Shown here: piece by piece, positions 37,101 to 52,100 of the stretch
Layout: the number at the start of each line of letters is the position of its first letter
Position numbering within the stretch: position 1 is the stretch's first letter
Assembly: GCA_035582835.1 (NCBI GenBank)
Contig: JAYKAV010003133.1
Location: forward strand, 308,707 to 372,706
DNA: 64,000 nucleotides
Direction: 5' to 3'
Source: Phoebastria nigripes
Taxonomy: Eukaryota > Chordata > Aves > Procellariiformes > Diomedeidae
Notes under the pieces: generated by a model
Databases searched by the model: none
Seen by the model: the letters and a program-made list of their open reading frames with translations, nothing else
What the model was told of the DNA's origin: nothing
Made by a program: the position numbers and the translations under genes

Positions 37101-40100
37101 TTCCAGCAAATAGGTCAAGCACAGCATTCACCCTGTTAGGAAAGCACTAAGCAGAGGTGACAAATCTGATAAATCAAATCAATATGAAACTCTCTTCCCC
37201 TCTCAACCTTGTATAATGTGCACTTTCATACTGTTTTTTGTTGGGTTTGGGGTTTTTTGTTTGTTTGTTTTCTTACACTCTCTTTTTCCCCCTCATCTCC
37301 TGGATGTTTGTTAAGAGTTTACTAAAAAGCCATCCCAAAAAGCAAGATTCTGTGATGTGATCAAGGTTACAGGTATTGCACAGCCTCTGCTGTTCAGACT
37401 GTGCTTGAAAAAAGCATCCTCTGGAGAAGAGCAATAGTTCAGTCTCCATGGCAACTCCTTCTTCTGCCTCTCTTGAGCAGAGACTNTCAATTGTATTAAA
37501 TTAAGGGTGATGGTTTTGTGATGGACTCCTACACCCAAGGGACTGTGACTGAGACCACCAAACTTTTGTTACTGGAAGACAGAAGCTGGGATAAAATGGA
37601 ATTAGTTGAGTTACCCTGACAGGGCAACCTGTGTTTCTGTATGTGTATGAACACATATGTATATAAAATGTGTGTGCATGTAAGTATTCTTATATACATA
37701 AACTATATATATATTCATATACTCATAGAGCCATATTTATGCTCTAACACACACAAGCATGAAGGAATTCAAGCAAAAGATTAAATACATTTGACCTCAA
37801 GTTCTCTCAGTTCATTCTTCTCTTTTTCAGAATGTCACCTCTCACTTTGCGCAGCGTTAACAGCCAAAGGTGATTAGAGAGCTTCTTATCGAGCTCGATC
37901 TGTTTCCAGTAAAAATGTTTTCATTGCTTTCAGTGTAGGTTTGATAGGAGCCTTAGTGGCAGCTATGAAAGCCATGTGACAGGTCCGGTGATTTCAGACA
38001 CAGCTGACCTTGAGTTTTAGATTTCTTTAGGGAAAAAGCAGTTGGTTGACTCACTTGTCTTTAACCCTTTTCCTGTCATTTTTCCAAGGGCAATTTCAGT
38101 TTGGGTTTTTTGTTTCTTTGTTTTGTTTGGTTTTTTTCCTCAAAATAACTTTTTGGGTGTGAGATTGGGTTATAGAGATTAGCTTGAGAGCTGATAAATC
38201 CTTCAAGCCATACCCAGCTGTGAAATGTGGGATAGTCTTGCTGGTCTAAAGTTCAAAAAAGAAAGGTGCATTTAAATTCTAGATGATATTTCGAAGTAAA
38301 TAATTTAAAAAGCACCTTTGGACCCCTTTTGAAGAAAGCTGCTGTATAAGTGTAAGTAGTGGCCATTACCATTTTTCAAAACACGCTTATAATTAAAAAA
38401 TGCAGCATTTAATAGCTTCCTCTCTCTTCTTCTGTATTTCTTAAGTTATTCAAGTTTGGGGTTAAGTATTTCCAAACAGTAGCAAACCCTTAAAGGATTT
38501 TTCAGGTGACAACACAAAAGTAACATATAGACAAGTTCTCATTTTGACTTTGTCAAATATTAATGTGGAAAATAATATATCATATGGTATGTTCAAAATA
38601 TTTGTGATTTTATCTCAGTGGGTGTTTTGGTGATATTGCTGTGAAGATGAAATGGCGTGCACAGTGGAGATGACAGTTGCGAAATCCATGTAACACAAAC
38701 AACAGATGGTTATGGATTTTTACTTTTGGACAGGACATGGGCTCCTACACTTTTCTTCCTCCCTGGTAACATTTTCTTATTTTGGTTTTACAAATACTGG
38801 CACAAGGAATTCAGTGGCCATGGATAAGGAGATTGAGAAGCTTTCTTAAATTGACCTATGTCCTTTGTTGTCAGGGACAAGCGTTTTTCTCCATCAGAAT
38901 ATGCAAAGTGTTGAATTTTAATAACCTCATTTAAAGTGTCCTTGAAAGCAGAATGTATCAACTTTCCGAATGCCTCATGGGCATGAGGGAATACTTCACA
39001 TTTAGCCTAAAATATATGTAAAACATCTATGTCAAGTTAATTTGAGACTCACAGATAAAGGAAAAGAAGTCATAATGAGGTGACACAAGAACAGAGCATT
39101 TTGAATCTTACTAGCAAATGGAGAGAAGTACAAAAAAGAGATATCAAGAGTAACAAAAATATTATAAATTTACAGTAGTTCAGTTTTTAAAAAAGATGAC
39201 CTGAATGCTAAGGAAGCCTGATAAAGCCTCNGAAGGGTAATACAGCCACTTCTGAGGTTTCAGAGGGCTCTGAGTTTCACTGAAACTGTACATTGTAGGG
39301 CTGTGTTCTGCTGTAGCAATGGCTGTTTTAAACAGAGGCCTTCCCTAATGTTTAGAAAATACTCTTTAAAATGGTCATGGGAAGAAAGATGAAAACAAGC
39401 AGATCTGTTATAGATGGTTTTATACATTTTCTTCAAACAGGTTTGTCGTCCTATCTACAGGAGCAAGCTGGTTTTTTACTCTGCAACTTGTTAAGTTTGG
39501 CTGAACAGATAAGATCTAATTGTTAAATATTCAGTGCCTTTTGGGGATCCAATTTTGTCAAGTTTTCATGAAACATAGTTTTTACTGGGATCTACTGAGC
39601 CACACTTCAGGAAGCCAGTCTTAAAGTTAAGGACATGCTGCCACTGAGAGAAATAAGGGTTTTTTGTCTTTTATTGTATGCTTATGTTAATTTTGAATAA
39701 TTGCCAGAAAGACATTATGCGACAAAGAATTCCCACTGTGCTTCTACCAAGCTCTTTCAGTATCCAAACCATAGGTTATTAGTAATGATTTGATGCATAT
39801 CATAGAAATGTTTGTGGTAACTTAATTTAATTAACTCAAGCCCTTTACTAAAACAGTTCTCATTTACATACAAGTAGGCAATGTGGATTACATAATGAAC
39901 GTTAGTTAAGCACTCTTTTCCTATTTAAGACTTTGTATTTGTCTTGATCTTCACTTGGTTTTATAGCCAGGGATTTCTATAAGTAAAGTAATCAATATTG
40001 ACAGGTTTTTTATCTGCAAAGAAGATTCATTTTTCTCTCCCACTTAGTTTCAAATAATGGGTCAAAGCCAAACAATAATAAATAACATTCATGATAAAAT

Positions 40101-43100
40101 ACATTTTCTAAGGGGCTAAAACTTTGGGTTTGTTTAAGAAAGATATCAAGGGACAAACTTAGGCCTTTGATATGTTCATTGAGCTTGTAAAACTTTGACG
40201 AAAGAATGCTTATTTTGTGTGTACTAATAACGTTGGATTAGTTCCCATTTAGTTTTTCATATCACTGGATCATAAAATTGTTGTATTTGTGATGCGTGTC
40301 ATGTAATTCAAAGGTAATGAAACAATGGTCTAGCACAACTGGGAATCATGAGATATTTAAGCAGATACCAGAGAAGTACTGTGGGGAAGGAAAAGTCTGT
40401 GTATACCATTGTAATCACACCAGCACTTCAAATGAAATAATAAACCCAGCACGTTACAAAGAACTTATTATAGAATTTTACTGGTCCATTGTTTTGGAAT
40501 GTCTAAGAACTATTCCCTTGTTTATTTTCAAAGGTATATTCAAGGGAAACAGAGTTGTACTGATATGTTTAGAAGATATTCTAAGCCAGTATCAAATGGC
40601 AACAGCTGAGATTTTTACTGTGATTCACAAAGATATGTAGATCTGTAGTCGTTAACAGAGGTAAGTGGACCAGGGACTTAGTGACAGGTTTATGCTGATG
40701 CCAGGGGAACTACAGAAATCAAAGAATGAGGTGGTTTTAAATTGTCTTTATGGTTACTTCAAAAAGTCTTTTAATTGATTAACTGGTTTTGAAGATTTTT
40801 GCAGAGATCACATATGACACATGTAGATAAACATATATACCATACGAAGAGTTTTTGATCGGTCAGAACCTTTTCATCTACCAGTGATATTCTATTAAGA
40901 TTACATATGTCAAAGAGCACAGACAACTGCAGCTTTAGTAGGTTATATACGTTTTGTTGGTGCATACAAACAAAAGAAAAGCTTACCTTTCTTTTCCATA
41001 AATTTTGGCAGGTTTTTTTTAATTATCAATAAGCAGTTAAGCATTTTCACTGCAGTTTTACCTGACTTTTGTTCGGGTGAATATGTACTATGACTAGACA
41101 ACCAAATGAAAGAATGTGATTAAAACAGGAGACTGTATTGTGAAATAAGACGTTGATCTCCTCATCTAGTTCAAACACTTCTTGCAACACTTTCCCACTG
41201 ATGATGGGAACATGTGCCCTGTTTGGTTTTCTACGTGTACTGCTTTGAAACACTTACCATTAAGTGCTTTGGCTTCCAGAAAACTTTGAAGGAAGTAGTG
41301 CTACCCTTACAGCTTTTTAACAATAGTAACTAGAGATTATATGGACAGGATTCATTATTTAGTCTTCCTCAGCATAGGCACCTACGTCTGATTCAGTAGA
41401 CATCTTCTGTTGTCAGTCAATAAAAATGGGAATTTCTGATTTATCCCTTCCTAAGTTAAATGTCCGAAACACATCAAATGAATCATGTTCTAGAAAGACT
41501 TTTCTGTCTTTTGAGTGCTAAAGGAATCTAGAGGAAGAGTTTGGATGTCCATTTTGCACAAATCTGAGGTGATGCCACCCTACATGATTGTTGCCCTATA
41601 CTAATACATTATATTTCGCTCCCTAGAGACCTTGAAATCTAAGAATGTTCCTGTTTGTTAGAGATATGCACCCATGGTTAGTGATTTTGAGCTTGTTCCG
41701 GTTAAGGTTTGATTTGCTTCTTTAATCTTCCTCTTGTATGTTGCATGGGTTGTAATTCTCCCACATTTCAGTGACACTGACTCAGTTGTACTAGTTTTGA
41801 TACTATTAAAAATACCTGGTAATTTTAAGATTACCTATTAGCTTGTAAATCTTCTGTAATCTTGCAATGACTTTCCTCATACCCATAATTCCCTTTCTTC
41901 CACCACCAGCTAAGAAAAAAGCACGACTGGGAGAATAGCTGGTTTGTCTAATAATTGACCAAGTTTACATTCTTTTGTAGCTGATTATAAGCTGATAGAA
42001 ATCTATGGATCTGTTATATTTTCTTCTGTTCTGTGAATGATTTGAAAGTTGAATACACTTCAGCCTCTTTGTAACAAGATCCCCAAACACTTCCCTATCA
42101 GTATTAGCTGGCAGTACCAATTTTGTCATGGTACAAACCTCACTCATACAGCTCTCCTATGGAGGACTCCTTTGCTTTTCCAGGAACAGAACTTGCTTGA
42201 CTGAAATTTTTTCTTCTTTTACAAGAATGAGCTTCTCTGTCCTGCACATGCTGCTTCCAGATTTGCAGATGTGTCCTAGCTTTTATCTTCTTGTTATTTT
42301 CTACGTCGTAGAATATAACTTAATGTCAGGGCTTCCCAAGGACTCTGCAATGGCTTTCAGGCTAGGACTGGCATAGGGGAAGGCAGCGCGTGTCCTGTTT
42401 GGCCTTTCCTAGAAAGGGGAGTAATCTTGTGTCCTTGGAAGTCAAATTTCACTCAGAAAAGCTTCAAGAGCAGTTCTGTTCTAAATTGTTGGAATTATTG
42501 GCATATACCCAAATGGCAGAATTAATCCCTCCTTATTGTGACGTTGCTAAGCTTTGAGTGTGTGTAATTAAGTAGCTGAATCTGTTGTTATTTGCCTAAT
42601 CAGAATAGATGTGATTTTCAGAGCAGCAAGTAAATAAACAAAGTGCAGACGGTTTTACTGCTGGATATTCTACTTCTTAAAGACTGTCTTTGCAGGAGCT
42701 ATTCGATCCATAAGAAACCAAGACTCTATAACTGTTACTGTTAAACATTTAATTAAGGAACATAAGGTTTTAAAGCTGGTGAGAAGCAGCATGACATTAC
42801 TTATGGTGAAATAAGATTTTTTAGTTAGTTAGTTAGTTAGTTTACCTGGACATCTGCCCAGCAAAATGCAGTAAAATGAAAGAATTCAAGCAAAATAGCT
42901 ACATTATGGATAAAGAACTTTAGGTCATGTGCTACATACTGTGAATCTGCAGGTCTTTGAATTTATAGCCAAATGTTCTAGAGTCACAGTTTGACTAGTG
43001 ACACTGGAAAAAACAAAAGATGACGGTAGGAAGACTTACAACAGATCCATTGATATACATAGTGATGAATGACAGTTTTCACTGGCAATGTTATGCTCTT

Positions 43101-46100
43101 ATCAGAGACGTGAAATAACTGCCTGGGACTCCATTCCACGCATGGGCACCATGGTGCTAATCCTGCAATATGTGCTTAATTTTAAATACCTTAGTGATCT
43201 CATAAAATTCAAAGTTAAAATAAATTTTTCACCTGCTTAAAGTCAACATATAAACATGTTTATATATTTATGCAAATATGTTTATCCGTAGGTGTCTGTA
43301 ACATCAAGATCTCTTGACAGTGTACCTTCAATGACTTAAGTGCTCCCAGAGGCATTCATTAAAATCTCATTTTTATTCATATCAACCTTAAAAAGACATT
43401 ATCCATAAATGATTCATGTCTTTTCCCCAAAATAAAATATAAATAAAATACAGAAGATTAGCTTTGGGGTTTTACAGTATTTGAGCAAAACTGGCGGTAT
43501 TCACTTTAATAAAGTAATCATTTGATTAAACTTTTGACTTATTTGTCAGTAAGCTTATCTCTGCTTCATAAATAAAAAATAAAAATCTAAGGACACAGTA
43601 CAATTTGACCTTAAGTATGAGTCTCCTAAGTTCAATTTTAATTTGTTGGATTCCATGGAGTTCCAGTGCTGCAAACCGCACTGAGGAGTGGAGAATCAGG
43701 CACCATGACTGTAAGGATTGTTCTGATTATTCATTGAAGCAACAAACTATGTAACAAAACACTTTCAGGTAGTGACCTGAAATTGTATGATTCTCACATG
43801 AGAAGAGAATGTAGTGAACATCAGAGATGGTTGTAAGGGGCTGATGGCCTGAATAATCATTTTTGATTAACACGTTTTTATTGTTGTAGAAAGTTACAGA
43901 AAATCTGATGAAAAAAAAAAAGTTTGACAAAAAAACCCCACAAACCCCTCTCTCCTGTGGGCTGGACTTGCAAAAGGACTACACCTCCCAGAATGTGATG
44001 GAGCAATTCATCTCAGAGTGAGGTCCAATGTGTGTTATGTGACTGTGTATACAATAATGAGCAACACAGTCCAGCAACTGGGCTTATACTAAATTAACAA
44101 ACTGTAGAGCTGAAATTTTTTTAAGATGGTTTGGTAATGAAATGCAATATAGTACCAAATGACCTGAAACAAAATGTTTGCAATTATTTTGAAAAGCTAA
44201 GAGGAAGAATTAGATCATGGGAATGCCAGATAATTATATTTCTAATTTGTTTATTTGTACGACAGAAGATGTTTGAGATATTTCAGAGTGACTTATTTGA
44301 AGAGTTTTAATTCAACTGAAAATTCTGAGACTTGAAATTTCTGCTTCAGCTTGGGAATAAAATGGATGNTAAAGCATAAGAGTGTTTCATGCAATGCTAG
44401 TTCTAATTTTATGTATCGTTCCTTAAAAATAAAATAGCATGTCACAAAGATAGTACATGTGGGAGTGATTCTCTTGTCTTTCACACAGCACCATAGTTTA
44501 TACCTGTGCAAAGAGTGTGCAAGGTTATATAAACCATTGCCATCGTGATTTAGAAGCTTTTCATATTTACTTACTCAAATGTAAACAGTAACCTGAGTGC
44601 AAAGCACTTGATCCTATGCTCAGAGAAACAGAGCTGAAGTGGCATATGGGATTAAGACAAGAACAAATTTGTATCATAGAATTTCTTCTGGATCATTTCT
44701 CCTGATGTTATAAAAAATTTACCTGACAAGGTGTTCAGATATACATATTGCCTAGATCAGTCAACTTTCTAACCAATTACTTTTCAGTAAGATGTATTAA
44801 AACTTAATAAAGAAACATAGTTCCTCCTGTGGGAAGAAAATAATTCTTTCATTAGTAAACCTAAGTAATATTCTCCTCACAGGCACACATGTTAAATCCT
44901 TGAAGAAGCAGGTATATTTCATTGGATTATTTTAATATGTTCTGGCTGAAGAATATCAACATAACTCCTTAGATGAAAGGTGGCTCCAGGAATGCATGAT
45001 GTTTAGGCAGCATCTGTAATACAAATCATGAGAAGCCTATATTTTAATGGGCATTAATTTATTTTGAATTTATGATACATCACAATCATTAGAAGTAAGC
45101 TGCTTGGCATTACTCGGTGGAGAATAAGGTTTCTGCCAATGGTGGGTTGTTCTATTTCTTCACACTACGTAGGAAAATACGCCTGGTTCAAAAGCCACAC
45201 AAATATTATCTTCAAGTGCAATAAGATGGCACTAGGTCACCAAGCCACTTCATGTTGCTTTTTGCAGCAGAGCTCAAATATTCCCTGTTCATGTAAGCAG
45301 ATCCGATCTAGACTTCCCCCACCCCTCCACCCCTCCATTTTCAGAAAACCTTGTCTAAGGAGATGTATCCTCTGCTGCTACGAGGGAAAGGACAATGTAG
45401 AGAACATTATACATGTTGTTTCCTCTCTAGTCCAGGCAAAACACAAATGCGATAAAGACCTTTGCCCAACTCCCTCATAATATATTCCTTTTCCACTGCT
45501 TAAGTCCCAGGCTTCCTCCACTAATTATTCATGACTCTTTCACTCCTTACTTGGTCATATTTTATGAAATATTGTTTTCATAGGGGAAGGCATACTTTCC
45601 CCCTCNTTAAAGGAAGTCATCATGTTTTGGTTGATTACAGTCCATGGAAAGTGTATTTGTTGATCCAGTCCACAAAAGAAGTGGCATGTGACTATACATA
45701 GGAAACATCTAAAAATTTGAAAGACTCAGCAGGTAAAGCTCTTTCCATTGTAGATGGAAATCTAAAAGTGTCAACTTGATGACAAATTCAACTCTGATGG
45801 CAAAAAGTATGCGAGGTCGGTATGGGAATATGCAAAGATAAACTGACATCTGCTCAGATAATGTATAGATTAAAAAATTGTATATCTGATTTCTCTTTCA
45901 ATTCTGTTGGATAGAGTGTTATTCTCAGGCATGTGTATTTTGCTGTAAAAGGCTAGGGAGAAACAACGAAAAAAGAATGAGGAGAGAAGAGATTAGAACT
46001 CATTCTTAAATTATTGATTAATCAGTAAATATTTTCCTGAAGATTATTATTTTTAAAAAGCAGTTAAATGTGGGTTGTCGAAAGTTTAAGTAAATTGGAA

Positions 46101-49100
46101 AATGTTCTGATCTGAACCTGTGGGACACTTTCAGAATTCTGGACCTGTTCACTAAATTGTCTCCAAAGGTTCTGCTTCCTCTAGGGTGTAATAAAGGCTA
46201 CTGATTCACGCACAGCTGAAATAAAGAAATGCATTGAAAGATGGAAAACATCACATAAATCTTGTTACTATTGTTGATTAAGACGATAATCTTTTGATAA
46301 CTTTTGGCTTGTCATTCTTCTAGTTTTGATTTTTTTCTTCATGTTTCTAGCCATTTAACAGTTTATATTGCTTTTAGTCTTTTTGACCTGGAAGACAAAA
46401 TTTTCAGTGTTACCTTTACATATCATTCTATAATTAAACAGATTTTCTCAATATACATACATGTTATTTTTTCACTTGTCTGAAAACAGGAAAAAAACCC
46501 ACAAATGAACCCCCCCAAAGATTCTCACTTTTAATTGACAACTGAATATAGTTGTGTCTCCCCCCACCCCCCGCCCCAGTTTGTCAGTCTCCCCTTTTGC
46601 AAAATACCAGGAAAAATACCTGGTACGATCCCATTAATATACTACCATTGTCTACACTTACACTCTAAATACCTTAGGTGCCAAAACCTAATGAGAATGC
46701 TCAGTTCCCACTTCGTATGATAACTTTGAAACACAAATAAGTTCCGTTCCCCCGCCTCTTTCCTTTTCCCTTCCCCTTCCCCTCCCTCTTTCCTCTTCCC
46801 CCTTCCCTCCCTCTTCCTGTTCCCCCAGTATGTTGTGGACTAAATATTATTCACATATATTTACCTTATGCAGTTCTTCAGACACGATCTCATTTACGGG
46901 CTGTAAAGGAATTTGGGAAATTCCCACTCTTAAGCTTCTAATTGTTACCACTGAAAGTCACCATATGCATTTTATTGGATATTACTAAAAATACAATTAT
47001 AATGAAAATAATGATAAAATAATGTTTTAGAAAGATTTTTCTATAAAGTATATTTTAAGCTTAATGATACATATGTGTTAAATAGCAAATGCATTTGGAA
47101 ATGATCTTACAATGTTGTTGGCAATGACCTAAATATGATGACTTCTCAGGACACTTCCAAGTTATAAATACATCCAGATTTATACTTCTCGTTACATATA
47201 TTCTGAATATGTAGATGAGATTTCATGATCCACTCATGATCCATAATTCACAGTAAGTGATCCATGGAAACATCATAGGTAGTAGATTGAGTATTTTCAA
47301 TTTGAAGTTTAATTATACAGTGCAAAATTAAGACCAGAAAGGAATATGATAAAGGAGCAACTAGGAAGAAGCATGTATTTTGTGCTTTCTCTGAAATTAC
47401 ATATTACTGCCTGTAACAATATATAAGGAATCATTTCCAAGTTGAGTTAGTTACAATATTATTCTGGAAGAAAACAAATAAACTGTAGGATGATGTGCAG
47501 GGTAAAAATGGGATATTNTATGAACATTAATATGACGGGCAATTTAGAAGACAGAGAAATCCAAATGACAATATTAATCTTAACTGAAGTTGGCTGAATT
47601 TTTCACAGTGAAAGCATTATCTAAAAAAATGTAATGATTTGAGTTGCAGAGAAGATACCCTACATTCATAAGAACTACTATTTAGCCTGTGCAAGGTCTT
47701 CTGAAAGTGTTTGCTATGACTTTTTGCTCTCTGTGATGTCTGCTAGGCTTCCAAATGACAAAGTGTTGTTCTGCTTCCAGGAAAAGTAGCCAGAGATTTT
47801 TAAGAAGGTGTATAAAAACCATGAATGATAGTAGGGAATAATAAATAGGAAGTGGTGTGTAATGAACATTTACGAATATTGTGTTCACATGTGCATACAC
47901 AGATTTGTAGAAAAGACAGTCATTCCTCAAAGAGGAAGAAAGAAAAAAGGGAAATACTTGTAACTAGCTAATAACATGGTTTAGGAAAATATGTCTATGA
48001 AGAATTAAAATAAATATTTGCAAGCACTGTTTGTTTTGGTTTTTTTTCTTTCTTCCCAACAATTAGCTCTGAGATTAACAACATATCTCTTATTTTCAAG
48101 TTGCTATAATTGTAGTTGTGACAATGGTATACTGTAACCTCCATCTTTCCTTTCAGTTTTATGATCTGCAACAGTACAGAAAATCGTCCTCCCCTTGTAA
48201 TAGCAGAATATACAGAACTTGTTTGGCAATCTGGTTCACACAGTTAGCAAGCTGTAAAGACAAGTTTTATAGCTAAAAATTGTAATCTTTAGATTTAGAG
48301 CAAGACACAAAGTACTAAACACTAAGTCTCCTTCAGTTACAAATTTTCAAGTTCTTTGAACTTGAAAGAGTGAGTTCAGAAGTTTCCAGGTGAAAAATAC
48401 TTATAAATGGGATGAGTACTTTCTATTATCCCAGGAAAAAACAACTCATTTATATCATTAGGAGTCCAACAATCAGATGAGGAAAAGTGGTGGGGTTTTT
48501 TTGGTTTTTTGTGTGTGTGTGTGAATATGTACTGTCTATGTCTGGGCATAGCAGTTTTTTAGTAAGATTATTTTTGAGATAGAAAAACTGGTAGAAATAC
48601 TGGATAGCTATAAATAAACCTCTAGTTTCAGATTAGTATTAATTTTCCTTTGTTCCCTGAAAGCAGACATATTAGATAGGATTTATTTTAATCTTTTCAG
48701 AAATGTGATGCTTCTTTCAGTACAAGTACTCCAACACAGATATTACCAAATGGAACTAAGTCTTTCACTTGCAACCATCCACAGAGAAAGAAGGAGCAGC
48801 CACTGAGATGAATGGATAATACTTCAAGGATGAGACCTCTGGAAGAAAACCACTAAATATTTTCATTGGAGCATTTCTATACTTAGAGTTATGCCTCCTG
48901 AAATTCCTGGTGAAACCCTGAAAAGGATATAAATTTTGTGAAGTTTATTATTAATACCTTCATATTAACTACTGCTATAGAGAATTATATTTACTAATAT
49001 TTATATATTAGTATTATTATCTTTACTGTATTTCGGGAGAGGAAAAATGAGTAAGTCCTTGTTTGGTTTTTCATTTGAAGGAGAAGTAACCTTTAATGGC

Positions 49101-52100
49101 AGAGGTTCACTGTGCNTGTCAACAGTAATATTATTTAAGTGAAATCCCCAACACATTTTTTGGGTGTGAAAAGCTGTTTCAAATTTAGATTCATGCAAGC
49201 CTATAAAGTCCTGAGGATTTAATTGTGGTTAAATACTAAGCTTTAAAAATTCATTATCTTTTCTTCTGTAGGAAACTCATTAATTCTTCTAAGTGCCTCA
49301 TATTTGCCACTGAATTTTCTAATGTTCGTGTTGATACACTACATGACATTTACTGCTTAAGTTACAAGCTGGTTGCATAGGTTTTCTGAGAAGAAAAGAA
49401 TATTTTTCTGAGAAGACAATTTGCGATGCACGTATCATGGGCTGATGCTATTTCCAGCTATCCCCATCACAGAGGCATGCAGGCCACTGTGAAAAATATG
49501 TGCCTGGTGTTACAATGTCTCTATTCATATGCATCTCTCTCATAGGTGCTTTGGTTCCATCTCATCATTAGCTTGTTCCCTCCTTTCTTCTTTCTTGTTT
49601 CTTGCCTTTTTCCAAGTTGAAAGACTAGTTTTTGCAAATGTCTATGCATGGGCTTCACTTTACTCAGTGATACTGAAGGTAATAGGAATACAAATATAAG
49701 GAAAGTTTAAAAAAATGCTGAAATATTTTGCTGCATCTGACTTCATTTCACAGTAAATGTGTCAACATGAAATTTGGGCAATTAATTTTGGGACGGAACT
49801 TTTTTTTGTAGTCAGTGACCATAAATGTTTCTGAAAACTGCTGAGTGTTCAGCAGCTCATAGAATTACACTCATTTCCTATTAAATACTCTGAAGTTTCA
49901 TATTGCTAATTTCAAAAGAAATGTCATAAATCATCTTAAAGTCTTCTGCTTTGTGATCAAGTGTTTTAGCCTTTCATGAAAAAAATTCTGTAGCAGAGCA
50001 TGCAAAAGATAATTAATATAAAGCATCAATGTGTATCCATGTAAATAATAATCAGCATGGCTACTCCTTGATTAAAAACTGGGCAATTTTCCAACTTTTT
50101 TAAATTCATAGATATTGAGGAATTTGCTAACTTAAAGTTGTTTTCTAAATTACATGGTCCGTANCTCCATACACATTCGCACCCTAGCAAACAAGAAAAA
50201 AACCTGTAAGCCAAACAACAGCTTTAATCGAAATACGTAATGCCCTTGGTTCATGTCTCTGATGTATCACTGGAAAAAAACCCAAAAATACCAAAACAGA
50301 TCAAGGATCTGCAATTTCCACATCAAGGCAATACATTTAGGGCAAGCACCAACACCGCTGATCACTTATTTTGTTTCTTCTGAACATTTCAGGAAAAAGA
50401 CAGCTCATATTTGCAGCCAGATATATGTGTTCCTGACTTGAGCACATCAGTTCAAAATTATCAGATGTAACCTCTTGGGAGGAGGAACCATGAAAAAGCA
50501 GCCAGTGTGTTGAGGCGCTCTACCATCAGCCAGGCTCCCATGGGTTACCACACACATGATTACTGTATTTCTTATAAAAGTCCTAAGGAATATCTGAAGG
50601 TCAAATTAATCCTCATCAGTAATCAAAAGATAGAAACTTAATAGAATTCAAGGATCCTTCAGGACACAAGTGAGAATGTGTGCATTCAGGGTAATGACAC
50701 TGAGGAAATGTAGTTAGAGGAGGGGAAGTGGTGAGCAAAGTGTGATGGATGGTTGAACGACTGACTGCTTACTCCCCAGCATGCTGTGCTTTCAGCTGCT
50801 CAGTTATCTTAACTCATAGTTTAGCGACCCTAACGCAATGTTAGCCATTTCTTTTTGGTGATATTTATTGCAAGAGCATTTTTTTCTCTTTGCTTTCTGT
50901 GAAGGTTACTATATTATCTAGTTTTGTGGAATCAGAGCAGCTTGTTGTAAATGTTACCTGAAGTGGAAAAAAAAATTGCCAAATGCACAGAGGAACTACA
51001 GAGAAAGCTTTCCAACGATTGTTGAACTATGTTACCTTCATTGCTGTTACACAAACACACAGGATATGTCAGAAACGCAGGTTACCGTTCCCAGAAATGT
51101 GATAAAGAATCTAACACAAAAATAGTTGCATGACATTTTAATATTTTCAAATTCATCGATACTTTTTTGGATTTTTTTCTGTCTGCCTTCTCTAAATGCC
51201 CGTCCAAGAGTACTAAAAGTATTTAGCCAAAGGTTTTTGAATTAGAGATAAGACTGTCACAGAATGCTCAGTATTTTGACTTAGTCCTGCTTGAGAAAAG
51301 CAGCATAATTTTAAAGCATTTTCCAACTTAATGAACAGGTTTTAAACATGATCAGAATCAATTTTGAGTTGCTTTTCCTCTGGATGTCAGAGATGACATT
51401 CCAATAGCAGTACTAAGTACTTGCTTAAAGCATTTGTGGTTGAAGGAGTTGTTTTAAAGTGAAATATAAGGCTCTACTTTAGCAAAATGTTGGGGATTCT
51501 TTGCCAAACAAAGCAAATCAGCTCCTGCAAGTGGATTTTATGTTTTGTAANNNNNNNNNNNNNNNNNNNNNNNNNNNNNNNNNNNNNNNNAAAAAAAAAA
51601 GAAAAAGAAAAAAAAAAGTCTGACTGATATTAGCAAGGAGTTTATCCCAATGTTAATTCTTGGAGCTCCTCAGGCTTTTCCAGCCTTGTAGGAAGCAGAA
51701 ATAAAAAATAAAGCTGCACTGGAAAGATAGGTGCATTGACTCTGCAGAGCAGATGGCTGAAAATGTATTTGTGTTTAAATCACTTGACTTGACAGGATGC
51801 AATCTACAATATTGCATTAGTGCAACTTGAAATATTATTATTGCATTTATTTTCAACTTCTTTCAGCAATTCACTTTATTTAAATAAATGTCATATTGTT
51901 CAGACTGAGTCATTTCAGGTTGCTTTGGATCAATGACACTATGAACACTGTATGACATTGTCAATATATATTTAAAAAAATACCTTTATATCAAGAAGGT
52001 TCATCTCTAGTTCCATACTAAAAATTATGCAGGTAGCAAAATAAAAAGCATAAATGCACTGGCTGTATGTAACAAATTACAGATGTGAATGATCTTTAAT

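Noticed and set aside
37343..37360. ATTCTGTGATG-like sequence resembling the CR1 3' terminal repeat
   Set aside because: Only one loose copy is present and there is no CR1 3'-UTR sequence next to it.
40296..40640. 114-codon + strand open frame within the long intron
   Set aside because: No domain or family resemblance, and the surrounding sequence is ordinary intron.
45139..45480. 113-codon + strand open frame with many Cys and His
   Set aside because: I checked for zinc-finger spacing, but the cysteines and histidines do not form a regular C2H2 or RING pattern.
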